Origin: Polycladidibacter stylochi
Lineage (GTDB): Bacteria; Pseudomonadota; Alphaproteobacteria; Rhizobiales; Stappiaceae
NCBI RefSeq assembly: GCF_001562055.1
Contig: NZ_LLWE01000019.1
Location: 124,001 to 188,000 of the forward strand
Length of the DNA: 64,000 nt
Direction: 5' to 3'
Below, one piece after another: positions 45,923 through 54,190 of the stretch. The notes under the pieces are model-generated. The model made no database searches, was not told the DNA's origin, and saw nothing but the letters and a program-made list of their open reading frames with translations. Made by a program: the position numbers and the translations under genes. The number at the start of each line of letters is the position of its first letter. Position 1 is the stretch's first letter.

Positions 45923-46819
45923 ATGCAAAAAATTGAGCTGGCACTCGGCCCTTCGTTCTTCAACTGGTCGGTAGACTATTTGCACGATTTTTACGCCCGT
46001 ATTGCCGATGAAGCCCCTGTTGAGCGGGTATATATTGGCGAGGTGATTTGCGGCAAACGCATGCCGTTTAACGACAAGGCTTGGCCGCAGGTGATTGAAC
46101 GCCTTGAGCGCGGCGGCAAGCAGGTGGTGTTTTCGACCATTGCCCTGCCCGTGACCAAACGCGACCGCGTTTCTATCCACGATTTGTGCGAGCTGGATAT
46201 GCTGGTGGAAGTGAACGACATGGCCGCCCTCGCCCAGCGGGCTGGCAAACCGTTTGCTGTTGGCCCGTTCTTCAACGTTTACAATGAAGGCGCGGCACAA
46301 GCCCTAATCGAACGCGGTATGGAAACCCTGTGCCCACCCGTGGAGCTGCCCTTGGCATCCGTTGCTACCATTGCCAAGGCCTGCCCTGATTTAACAATGG
46401 AGATGTTTGCCTTTGGTCGCTTGCCGCTGGCGGTTTCCGGCCGTTGTTACCATGCCCGCGCCCATAAGCTGCACAAGGACAGTTGCCAGTTCGTTTGCGA
46501 CAAGGACTTGGATGGCATGGACGTGGATACACTGGACAACCAGCAATTCCTCGCCGCCAATGGCATTCAAACACTCTCGCACAGTGTGCAGGCCCTGACC
46601 CTTTCGGCCGAAGAATGGCACGCGCAAGGCATTGGCCGCCTACGGCTTTCACCGCATGATATTGATATGGTGCAGGTGGCGCGTGATTACCGCGCTTTGC
46701 TCGACGGCGAGATTGACAGTAGTGAATTGGAAGCACGGTTGAAAGCGATGCCTCTACCCGGCGCACTGGCCAATGGTTACATTGCCGGTAAGCCGGGGCA
46801 TGTGTGGGCCGCGGACTAA
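45923..46819 (+). CDS. ubiV: UbiV, U32-family partner of UbiU
   Basis: 298 residues. The first cysteine lies in GEVICGKRMPF, and three more are in a CX12CX3C group that begins GRCYHARAHKLHKDSC, exactly the E. coli UbiV arrangement for its 4Fe-4S cluster. It begins two bases after the ubiU stop codon, so the subunits are co-translated. With ubiT, ubiU, ubiX and ubiD it gives a local anaerobic ubiquinone set. Confidence 0.95.
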   Translation: MQKIELALGPSFFNWSVDYLHDFYARIADEAPVERVYIGEVICGKRMPFNDKAWPQVIERLERGGKQVVFSTIALPVTKRDRVSIHDLCELDMLVEVNDMAALAQRAGKPFAVGPFFNVYNEGAAQALIERGMETLCPPVELPLASVATIAKACPDLTMEMFAFGRLPLAVSGRCYHARAHKLHKDSCQFVCDKDLDGMDVDTLDNQQFLAANGIQTLSHSVQALTLSAEEWHAQGIGRLRLSPHDIDMVQVARDYRALLDGEIDSSELEARLKAMPLPGALANGYIAGKPGHVWAAD

Positions 46820-46826
46820 TAAGCAC

Positions 46827-46876
46827 AAGCCGCAGTTGTTAACTGCATGCAATCAAATGCTGAGCGACTGCGGCTT
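46827..46876. terminator. Hairpin between ubiV and the convergent GntR gene
   Basis: AAGCCGCAGT (46827-46836) pairs with ACTGCGGCTT (46867-46876), leaving a 30-nt loop that contains further short pairing. It lies between converging genes and may end both transcripts. Confidence 0.55.
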
Positions 46877-46880
46877 ATAA

Positions 46881-47564
46881 CTAGTTTTCAAGGCCCTCAG
46901 GAAATTCCAGTTTACGGGCCGAAACAAACTCCAATAGCGTATCACGGGCTTTTTGGTGTTTTTGTTGGTACAACTCCATTGCCTTGGGCTCATTGCCTTC
47001 GAGCACTGCTGCCAACACTTTTCGATGTATTAGGTTATCTTCTGGCGATTTGCCACATTCTTGCGCTTGTAATAGACGGGCCCGATGGCTTTGATCCCAC
47101 AGCCTAATTAAACAGCCATACAGTTGTTTATTTTCGCTCAATGTTAATAAGTACTCATGAAAGCTTCTGTCGGCGCCGGCCCAAACCGTCATCCGGTTCA
47201 TTTCAATTGCCACATCCATAAGGTCCATGAGTTCTTGTAGACGTGATACCTCTTCTTCTTGTAATCCTCTTGCCAGAATTCCTTTAAGAGCAATCGGCTC
47301 CAGGGACTGCAATATTTCGTAGATATCAATAATATCTTTTGTGGTAATCGGCAGTACCAGCATACCCTGGCGCGGCCGCACCCTGACCAACCCATCACGT
47401 TGCAACAAAAGCATGGCTTCCCGTACGGGGGTACGGCTCATGTTTAATGTTTCGGCAGCTTCACGCTCCAACAGCTGTGTTCCGGGGCGCATCTGGTTGT
47501 TTTGTATTGCTTCTTTAAGGCGACGATAGGCTATCGCAGTGTTAGATCTGTCACTCTTATTCAT
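46881..47564 (-). CDS. GntR-family regulator with FCD domain
   Basis: A 227-residue regulator. DNA-binding wHTH at 8-75 (LLEREAAETLNMSRTPVREAM and GLVRVRPRQGMLVLPI), then an FCD-type helical domain (DIYEILQSLEPIALKGIL; SFHEYLLTLSENKQLYGCL). It is not in an operon; the nearest downstream genes are ubiV (convergent) and, beyond a 367-bp gap, the aromatic-degradation genes. It could regulate that locus, but the MarR gene on the other side is the better candidate. The effector is unknown. Confidence 0.85.
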   Translation of the reverse strand: MNKSDRSNTAIAYRRLKEAIQNNQMRPGTQLLEREAAETLNMSRTPVREAMLLLQRDGLVRVRPRQGMLVLPITTKDIIDIYEILQSLEPIALKGILARGLQEEEVSRLQELMDLMDVAIEMNRMTVWAGADRSFHEYLLTLSENKQLYGCLIRLWDQSHRARLLQAQECGKSPEDNLIHRKVLAAVLEGNEPKAMELYQQKHQKARDTLLEFVSARKLEFPEGLEN

Positions 47565-47845
47565 TTTTTCAGCTTTATCGGGACTAGAAATAAAGTAATA
47601 CGTTTAATCTATCTCATCTGAAGCTATGAGTCGAGTTTGCATATATTGCCAATCATTGAGCTGGCGAATACCTTGAGATAATCTTAACTAACTGAAACAG
47701 CTGGGAAATTTAAGTACTTCGTAACATGCCCTAGGGTCAACTGCATTTTAAGCAATTACCTTTTATTACAAAATACTACAAGTTCTTATAGGAATATTCA
47801 TTTTTAGATAAACTTAAAAATACTAATAAACATGTTAATGGTAAT

Positions 47846-47886
47846 CGCGGCAATAATAGATAATTCATATTATCGTAATTGCCGCG
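47846..47886. terminator. Strong hairpin downstream of the aromatic operon
   Basis: CGCGGCAAT (47846-47854) pairs with ATTGCCGCG (47878-47886); the loop contains additional AT-rich complementarity. It lies 46 bp past the last gene of the minus-strand operon. There is no typical U-run, so Rho-independent function is not certain. Confidence 0.55.
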
Positions 47887-47931
47887 AAAATTTCCGGTTA
47901 CTTTACATAACCAACCGCAAGGTGAAGGAAA

Positions 47932-48474
47932 CTAGCTGTTACCAAACTCCTTGGCGTGCAACCAGTCCGCATGCTTGGGCGCTTTTTTCGTGCGGCTCCA
48001 TTCTTCCAGCATATCCCATTTCACAGCGTCCAGACGTTGCAACTTTTCCTCTTCAGCAGGATCAGGGCATGCTAGCTCGATACGGTGTCCATTCGGATCA
48101 AAGAAATAGATCGAGTGGAAGATTGAATGGTCGGTCACACCGAGTACATCAATGCCGTTTGCTTCCAGCTGCTCTTTGAAGGCAACCAGCGTGGCACGGT
48201 CTTTCACCTTGAAGGCGATATGTTGTACCCATACTGGCGTGTTGGGATCGCGACCCATTTCCGGCTTGGTTGGCAGCTCGAAAAAGGCAAGAACATTGCC
48301 ATTCCCAGCATCTAGAAACAAATGCATGTAGGGGTCTGGCTCATGCGTGGAAGGCACTTTATCCTCGGCAATAGCCAGAATAAAATCCATATTGAGATTT
48401 TTCGTGTACCACTCAACGGTTTCCTTGGCGTCCTTACACCGGTAGGCAACGTGGTGAATTTGCTCGATCTTCAT
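47932..48474 (-). CDS. VOC-superfamily metal-dependent protein
   Basis: A 180-residue vicinal-oxygen-chelate protein with two beta-alpha-beta-beta-beta modules. Putative metal ligands are His8 (EQIHHVAYRC), Glu66 (AFFELP), His85 (WVQHIAFKV) and Glu133 (GHRIELA), an H-E-H-E pattern like glyoxalase I rather than the H-H-E set of extradiol dioxygenases. It closes an operon with fah, an MBL-fold gene, a FAD hydroxylase and a DUF2783 gene, so it may isomerise or cleave an aromatic intermediate. Function is not assigned. Confidence 0.8.
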   Translation of the reverse strand: MKIEQIHHVAYRCKDAKETVEWYTKNLNMDFILAIAEDKVPSTHEPDPYMHLFLDAGNGNVLAFFELPTKPEMGRDPNTPVWVQHIAFKVKDRATLVAFKEQLEANGIDVLGVTDHSIFHSIYFFDPNGHRIELACPDPAEEEKLQRLDAVKWDMLEEWSRTKKAPKHADWLHAKEFGNS

Positions 48475-48486
48475 GGTCTTTCCTCC

Positions 48487-48699
48487 TCAACTGCGCTCGG
48501 TCGTGGGCATGGTTTCTTTTGCCAGGGCCAAAGCCTCGGCCAGCACCGCGCGATCACCAATATGATTGGCGAGAATAAGCACAAGCCGCGCGTTCATGCT
48601 GGTACTTTGCGCATCACTCAGGCCCGTGTGGCTATCAATCAGCTCTTGATAAAAGCCATCGGGATCATTGAGATTGGGTTGCTCTACAAGCTGGCTCAT
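48487..48699 (-). CDS. DUF2783-type small protein, possible coupling subunit of the hydroxylase
   Basis: A 70-residue acidic, helical protein (NLNDPDGFYQELIDSH, SLNARLVLILANH-like segment, LAEALALAKETMP). Its start overlaps the stop of the FAD hydroxylase (ATGA). In Pseudomonas putida the 3-hydroxyphenylacetate hydroxylase consists of flavoprotein MhaA and a small coupling protein MhaB of similar size; the arrangement here is the same. Sequence identity to MhaB cannot be judged by eye. Confidence 0.65.
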   Translation of the reverse strand: MSQLVEQPNLNDPDGFYQELIDSHTGLSDAQSTSMNARLVLILANHIGDRAVLAEALALAKETMPTTERS

Positions 48700-50327
48700 G
48701 CGGTAACCTCCTGCGTTAGATTTCCAGTGGCGATGCGCATGGCCTCTTGAACCGAGGCTTCGTCATAGCTCACAAAGCGGGCAGCGATATGCTGGTCCGG
48801 GCGCAACAGGTAAATGGCAGATCGCGCCTCTCCCAAATAGCGCTCTTGCAGGCTTTTATCGGGCAATTGCGCGGTGTTAATGGAAAGCGATTCAATTGTG
48901 ATGCCATCCACATCCAAGCTAACCGGTACATCACAGTTAATAGCCAATAACTGGAACTTGTTGCCTAATTGCTCCAGCAAATACCCCTTTTCAAGCGGGG
49001 CATCACTGGCCGGCGCACCGGGACGGGTGCGCTTTGGCATATGCGGCACATCTGCCCCATTCAAGGAAGAACCATCGTAAACAGCTGGAACAGACAAGCG
49101 GCCCGAATTAACAAGTGGGCGGGCAAATGCAGCTTTCTCGGCCAAGTCCAGCACCGCATTACGGAAGATGCGGCTCATATTGGACTTGGGCGTGATAAAG
49201 TCCGTAGAACGGGAGGAGTTGAGAATGTTCTCGTCCGCCGCATAAATGCGCTCTTCATCATAGGTATCAAGCAAACTCAATGGCGCTTTATTCTCCATGA
49301 CCAGCTTGAGTTTCCAAATGAGGTTGTCGGTATCTTGCAGACCCGAGTTGGCACCGCGTGCACCAAATGGCGACACCTGATGAGCACTATCACCTGCAAA
49401 AATGACCCGCCCTTTGCGGAACTGCTCCATACGTCGACACTGGAAGGTGTAGATTGAAACCCATTCCAACTCGAAATTCACATCCTCGCCCAGCATGGCT
49501 TTGAGGCGCGGAATGACGTTTTCTTCCTTTTTCTCTTCTTCCTTGTCGATATCCCAGCCCAATTGCAAATCAATGCGCCAAACATTGTCGGGCTGCTTGT
49601 GTAACAGTGCCGATTGGCCACGATTGAAAGGCGGATCGAACCAGAACCAGCGCTCTGTTGGGAAGCTTGCATCCATAATCACATCGGCAATGAGGAAGTT
49701 GTCCTCAAACACGCGGCCGACAAAGTCCAGCCCGAGCATGGAACGGATTGGCGAAGCAGCCCCATCACAGGCAATCACCCAATCGGCTTCAATAGTGTAG
49801 GTACCCTCCGGTGTTTCCAATTGAACACTGGCATAGTCTTCGCCCTGATCAAGCGCGACAACCTTGTTGTTGCCACGTATTTCAATGGGTTTACCCTGCG
49901 CTTGCAGCTCTTTAACCCGATCAACCAAATACTCTTCGAAATAGTATTGCTGTAGATTGATAAAGGCCGGTCGCTTATGGCCATCTTCGGGCAACAGGTC
50001 GAACTGATAGACTTGGCGCTCATCGAAAAACACCTTGCCCACATTCCACTGAACACCCTTATCGACGAACTGGTCGCCACAACCGATACGATCCAAGATT
50101 TCCAGCGGACGCTTGGCGTAACACACAGCGCGTGAGCCCCAGCTCACCTTGTCGTTATCATCAACCACCACGACTGGAATGTCATTCATCGCCAGTTCAA
50201 TGGCTGCAGCAAGCCCAATTGGGCCTGCTCCTACCACAACCACTTTATGGCGCACCGCTTTAGGTGCGTCTTGATCTGCCGAACGGACATAAGGATACAG
50301 CGGTACTTCAAATATCTTTTTAGACAT
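48696..50327 (-). CDS. FAD-dependent aromatic hydroxylase (MhaA-like)
   Basis: A 543-residue group A flavoprotein monooxygenase. It has the N-terminal GxGxxG loop (VVVVGAGPIGLAAAIELA), the DG fingerprint (ADWVIACDGAASPIRSML), the second FAD motif (RVIFAGDSAHQVSPFGARGA) and a C-terminal thioredoxin-like region, as in phenol and 3-hydroxyphenylpropionate hydroxylases. GGAGG lies 7 nt before the ATG at 50327; the longer frame to 50378 is not used. With fah and maiA nearby, ortho-hydroxylation of a phenylacetate-type acid to homogentisate is the best guess. It could equally produce gentisate; I cannot decide. Confidence 0.8.
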   Translation of the reverse strand: MSKKIFEVPLYPYVRSADQDAPKAVRHKVVVVGAGPIGLAAAIELAMNDIPVVVVDDNDKVSWGSRAVCYAKRPLEILDRIGCGDQFVDKGVQWNVGKVFFDERQVYQFDLLPEDGHKRPAFINLQQYYFEEYLVDRVKELQAQGKPIEIRGNNKVVALDQGEDYASVQLETPEGTYTIEADWVIACDGAASPIRSMLGLDFVGRVFEDNFLIADVIMDASFPTERWFWFDPPFNRGQSALLHKQPDNVWRIDLQLGWDIDKEEEKKEENVIPRLKAMLGEDVNFELEWVSIYTFQCRRMEQFRKGRVIFAGDSAHQVSPFGARGANSGLQDTDNLIWKLKLVMENKAPLSLLDTYDEERIYAADENILNSSRSTDFITPKSNMSRIFRNAVLDLAEKAAFARPLVNSGRLSVPAVYDGSSLNGADVPHMPKRTRPGAPASDAPLEKGYLLEQLGNKFQLLAINCDVPVSLDVDGITIESLSINTAQLPDKSLQERYLGEARSAIYLLRPDQHIAARFVSYDEASVQEAMRIATGNLTQEVTA

Positions 50328-50356
50328 GGATTGCCTCCCAACAATCAAAGTGCCAA

Positions 50357-51307
50357 TTAACCTTGAAGTGCAGCCCACATTTCGCGGTCACGCTCGGCGG
50401 TCCAGATACGCGGGGTATCAATGCCGCGTGCTTCGTCAAAAGCGCGGGCCACATTAAACGGCAGGCAATGCTCATAGATGGCGTAATCTTGGAATTTTGG
50501 ATCGCACTCGGCGCGGCAGGCGTCCCACGCCTCTTTCAACGTACCACCACGGGCGGCAACCTGCGCAACCGGCGTATAGGTAGACATGACAAAGTCACGG
50601 GTATTTTCAATGGCTTTATTGACCATTTCTGTACCAACCAGCGCATCACCACGCCCTGGCGCAATCGCTTTTGGCTGATAGGCCTTGATAGCATCAAGCG
50701 TTGTGCTCCAGTCTTTAAAATGGCCATCACCACAATAACAGGCAGAATGGAACTCAACGATATCGCCCGTAAACATCACGCCTTCATCTGGCACCCATGC
50801 CACAATATCACCTGCCGTATGTGCGCGGCCCAAGTGCATCAGCTCAACCTTGCGCTTGCCCATATTAATGGTCATGCGGTTTTGAAAGGTCATTGTGGGC
50901 CATGTGAGGCCGGGAATGCTATCGGCTGCCTGAAACAAACGTGGAAAGCGGCCATACTCTGAATCCCAATCTTCCTGACCGCGCTCGTAAATCATCGCCT
51001 CGCATTTGTCGGAGGCAATAATCTCTGAGGCACCATAGGCGGAGGCTCCGAGTACACGAACAGCGTGGTAATGGCTCAGCGTGACGTATTTAATGGGTTT
51101 ATCTGTCACTTCACGGACTTTTTCGATGACCATCTGCGCCATAATTGGCGTTGCTTGGGCATCGATGACCATAACGCTGTCATCTCCAATAATCACACCG
51201 GTGTTTGGGTCACCTTCTGCAGTGAAGGCGTATAAATCGCGACCCACTTCGGTGAAAGAAATGTTTTTTGCTTCCATATCGCCAGTCGAGGCAAATGCTT
51301 TCGCCAT
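50357..51307 (-). CDS. MBL-fold protein with altered metal site
   Basis: A 316-residue metallo-beta-lactamase-fold protein. The usual HxHxDH metal motif is LSHYHAVRVLGAS: His79 and His81 are kept, but Asp83 and His84 are Val and Arg. Later fold positions are present (LGRAHTAGDIVAW and MFTGDIVEFHS). Metal site 2 is therefore probably lost, and classic hydrolysis by a bridging hydroxide is doubtful. It lies 3 bp after fah in the aromatic operon. It may bind one metal or act as a non-hydrolytic protein. Confidence 0.8.
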   Translation of the reverse strand: MAKAFASTGDMEAKNISFTEVGRDLYAFTAEGDPNTGVIIGDDSVMVIDAQATPIMAQMVIEKVREVTDKPIKYVTLSHYHAVRVLGASAYGASEIIASDKCEAMIYERGQEDWDSEYGRFPRLFQAADSIPGLTWPTMTFQNRMTINMGKRKVELMHLGRAHTAGDIVAWVPDEGVMFTGDIVEFHSACYCGDGHFKDWSTTLDAIKAYQPKAIAPGRGDALVGTEMVNKAIENTRDFVMSTYTPVAQVAARGGTLKEAWDACRAECDPKFQDYAIYEHCLPFNVARAFDEARGIDTPRIWTAERDREMWAALQG

Positions 51308-51310
51308 AAT

Positions 51311-52603
51311 TCAGGCTCCTTGTTTTTCTGATAATGCAGGGGTAAAGGCAGGTGCTGGCAAAACGGTACCAACGCAGCTACCAAATCCAACGCGATAGCC
51401 ATCGCCCTGCGCCCATCCTGTTAATGAAAGTGTATCGCCATCTTCGATAAAGGTGCGCTGCTCGCCGCCCTCAAGAGTAATCGGCTCCTTACCACCCCAT
51501 GTGAGTTCCATTAGCGAACCGAACTCGGATTTTTCGGCACCTGAAATCGTGCCCGAACCTAGCAGGTCACCGGTATTCATTTTACAACCGCCAATGGCGT
51601 GGTGGGTGAGCTGCTGGGCTGCAGAATAATACATGCGGTTATAATTGGTGTGGCACAGCAGTGTTGGTGTTGCTGCACCTTTAGGCTGCATATGTGCCTG
51701 TAGCTCGATATCGTAAATCATTGGCCCCGGTTCATCGAGATACGGCAATAACTCTTTTTCGCGGGGCGGCGTGCTCGTGCGGAATTCTTCCAATGCGGCT
51801 TTTGTGACCACCCACGGGCTGATGGAGGTGGCAAATGCCTTGGCCTGAAACGGCCCGAGGGGTTGATACTCCCAGCCTTGAATATCTCTGGCGGACCAAT
51901 CGTTTAGCAATACATAACCGAAGATCATATCGTCGGCTTGTTGCACAGTAATCGGCTCGCCCATTTTGCTCGGCGTACCGACAACCGCGCCCATTTCCAG
52001 CTCGATATCCAAGCGGGCACAGGGTTTAAAGCTTGGCACTTGCGCGGTTGGCGCTTTGGTTTGCCCAAGCGGGCGCACAACATCGGTACCGCTAACAACA
52101 ACAGTGGAAGCGCGGCCATTATAACCAATCGGAATATGAAGCCAGTTGGGCGGCAAAGCATTTTCAGCCCCACGTAAAATTGTGCCAATATTCATGGCGT
52201 GCTGTTTGCCCGCATAAAAATCGGTGTATTCGGCAACTTTGAAAGGCAGATACAGCTCTGCCTCGCTCATGGGCACCAGTACTCTGGCAGTAAGCTCTGC
52301 ATTGCCTTGCAGCGCGTCAACACCACCTTCTTTGAACAGTTCTTGTAGGCGGACACGCACACTATCCCAAGCACTTTTGCCCAGCTCCATAAAGCTATTG
52401 AGTGCTGGCTGATTGAACACAGGCACAGAATTGCCAGCATCAATAAGCCCCTCTTTTTCGAGCAGTGCAAGATCGATAATTTGATCGCCCAATGCGGCAC
52501 CGCAACGCGGTGTCTCCCCTACCCGTGCAAATACCCCATAGGGCAAGTTTTGAATAGGAAAATGGCTTAGATGATCGTTGGCGGACTGGACCCAGCTTTT
52601 CAT
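51311..52603 (-). CDS. fahA: Fumarylacetoacetase
   Basis: Cleaves fumarylacetoacetate to fumarate and acetoacetate, last step of the homogentisate route. A 430-residue FAH with the characteristic N-terminus (NLPYGVFARVGETPRCGAAL) and core motifs DFYAGKQHAMNIG, VGTPSKMGEPITVQQADDMI, FGYVLLNDWSARDIQGWEY and GDLLGSGTISG. First gene of the minus-strand operon; its promoter faces that of marR. Length agrees with the family (about 420). Confidence 0.95.
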   Translation of the reverse strand: MKSWVQSANDHLSHFPIQNLPYGVFARVGETPRCGAALGDQIIDLALLEKEGLIDAGNSVPVFNQPALNSFMELGKSAWDSVRVRLQELFKEGGVDALQGNAELTARVLVPMSEAELYLPFKVAEYTDFYAGKQHAMNIGTILRGAENALPPNWLHIPIGYNGRASTVVVSGTDVVRPLGQTKAPTAQVPSFKPCARLDIELEMGAVVGTPSKMGEPITVQQADDMIFGYVLLNDWSARDIQGWEYQPLGPFQAKAFATSISPWVVTKAALEEFRTSTPPREKELLPYLDEPGPMIYDIELQAHMQPKGAATPTLLCHTNYNRMYYSAAQQLTHHAIGGCKMNTGDLLGSGTISGAEKSEFGSLMELTWGGKEPITLEGGEQRTFIEDGDTLSLTGWAQGDGYRVGFGSCVGTVLPAPAFTPALSEKQGA

Positions 52604-52680
52604 AGATAATACCCAAATTGAAAATTGAGGCGATGGCAGCTTGCCTGAACAAGGCTGCGATATATTTGAGTATTTAAATT

Positions 52681-52696
52681 AGTTTCATTTGCAACT
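52681..52696. promoter_or_regulatory. MarR operator candidate 1
   Basis: AGTTTCATTTGCAACT is an imperfect palindrome (AGTTnCAnnTGnAACT) 78 bp from the fah start. Its near twin is at 52824. Confidence 0.65.
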
Positions 52697-52823
52697 TTGT
52701 CAATGACAATAGCAAGTAATAAGGGCGAAACCGACTAGTCCATTCGTTTAACACATTATTTTTATCGTATAATATCAGTAGCTTAATTATTAATATTTGT
52801 AATATTTTACTGATTTACCATTT

Positions 52824-52839
52824 AGTTGCATTTGTTACT
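52824..52839. promoter_or_regulatory. MarR operator candidate 2
   Basis: AGTTGCATTTGTTACT shares 13 of 16 positions with the site at 52681 and is palindromic around the same CATTTG centre. It is 74 bp before the marR start, so both sites flank the divergent promoters symmetrically. Confidence 0.65.
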
Positions 52840-52913
52840 TTTATATTTTATGTATAGATTTATCTTCAACACCTCAATGAGGGTAACACTTTGCCAAAGA
52901 GAAGCACGCCTGT

Positions 52914-53369
52914 ATGCACTTTGATCTTGTAGACTTTTTTCCATATCAAGTTCGGCTGTTTGCCAGTCGCGTGGGTGATGTGGTGGCACATGTATATACC
53001 AAGGAATACGGCTTAAGTGTTTCGGAGTGGCGTGCTCTTTCTATTTTGGGAAGCGCTGACGGGCTTTCGGCCAATGAAGTGGTTGCCCGCTCAAGTATGG
53101 ACAAGGTCAATGTAAGCCGCGCCGTTCAATCGCTGCGCAAGCGCAATTTGGTCAAGCGCGACATTGATGGCGCAGACCGTAGAAAATCTGTACTGCGGCT
53201 GACACAAGAAGGGCGCGATATTTACAACAAGATTGTACCGCTGGTTATTGATGCTGACAAACAGCTAACCGCTACTTTGAGTAGTGACGAAAAACATCAG
53301 CTCACGGTTTTGATGCAAAAAGTACAGCAACAAGCCAAGCAAATTTTGAAAGACCAGAACCCCACTTAA
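52914..53369 (+). CDS. MarR-family regulator of the aromatic locus
   Basis: A 151-residue MarR protein: VHTH region SVSEWRALSILGSADGLSAN and VARSSMDKVNVSRAVQSLRK, wing KRDIDGADRRKSVLRLTQEG. It is divergent from fah and followed 31 bp later by maiA, so it probably represses both transcripts and is relieved by a pathway intermediate. Two palindromes between fah and marR fit that model. Confidence 0.9.
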   Translation: MHFDLVDFFPYQVRLFASRVGDVVAHVYTKEYGLSVSEWRALSILGSADGLSANEVVARSSMDKVNVSRAVQSLRKRNLVKRDIDGADRRKSVLRLTQEGRDIYNKIVPLVIDADKQLTATLSSDEKHQLTVLMQKVQQQAKQILKDQNPT

Positions 53370-53400
53370 GAATTAAACGTGTATTTGGGAGAGAGCACAC

Positions 53401-54045
53401 GTGGACACAGTTACTTTATATGATTATTGGCGCTCGTCGGCCAGTTACCGCCTTCGCATTGCTTTAAACCTTAAGGGCATTCGTTATGAGTGTGAAGCCG
53501 TTGACTTATTGTCGGCTGAGCAAAAATCGGTAGCTAACCTGGCTCGCAATGCCCAGGGACTTGTGCCCTCACTCGACTTAAATGGTGATATACTCACCCA
53601 ATCATTGGCGATAATCGAGTACCTTGACGAATTGCACCCGGAACCCGCTTTTTTACCGGCAACGGCACGGGAGCGGGCAAGGGTACGCGCACTAGCTTAT
53701 GCCATAGCTATGGAAATACACCCTGTTTGCAATATTGGTGTGGTGGACCAGTTTATGGCCATGACAGATGCCAAACCCGAAATCAAACAACAATGGATGC
53801 AAACCATTATTCGTAAAGGGTTACTGGCCTTTGAAAAAATGCTGCAACACCCGGATACCGGGCGTTTTTGCCATGGCGACCAGATTGGACTGGCCGACAT
53901 TTGCCTATTGCCACAGGTTTATAATGCCGACCGCTGGGGGGCGAAGCGGGACGACTTACCTTTAATAAGCGGTATCGTCGAGCGGGCAAACAATTTGGAA
54001 GCTGTAAAACAGGCTTACCCAACTGACCCGGCAAAGGCACCATAG
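53401..54045 (+). CDS. maiA: Maleylacetoacetate isomerase
   Basis: Zeta-class glutathione transferase that converts maleylacetoacetate to fumarylacetoacetate. A 214-residue protein with LYDYWRSSASYRLRIALNL (the catalytic Ser/Cys region SSASYR), NAQGLVPSL, TQSLAIIEYLDE and the C-terminal FCHGDQIGLADICLLPQVYNA. The start is GTG at 53401 with GGGAGAGAG just ahead. It lies in an operon with marR. Confidence 0.93.
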   Translation: MDTVTLYDYWRSSASYRLRIALNLKGIRYECEAVDLLSAEQKSVANLARNAQGLVPSLDLNGDILTQSLAIIEYLDELHPEPAFLPATARERARVRALAYAIAMEIHPVCNIGVVDQFMAMTDAKPEIKQQWMQTIIRKGLLAFEKMLQHPDTGRFCHGDQIGLADICLLPQVYNADRWGAKRDDLPLISGIVERANNLEAVKQAYPTDPAKAP

Positions 54046-54190
54046 CCCACCTGTAAGATACCGGTGATTTTAAAGGTTTTACATCACACGACTTGCTTGT
54101 TGCGCAGAATTATAGCTAAACTTACCTTATTGTTTGAACGTTGCTTTTATTCTGCGCCCATTACCGGGCCATGCCACTCATGAGGCCCAT

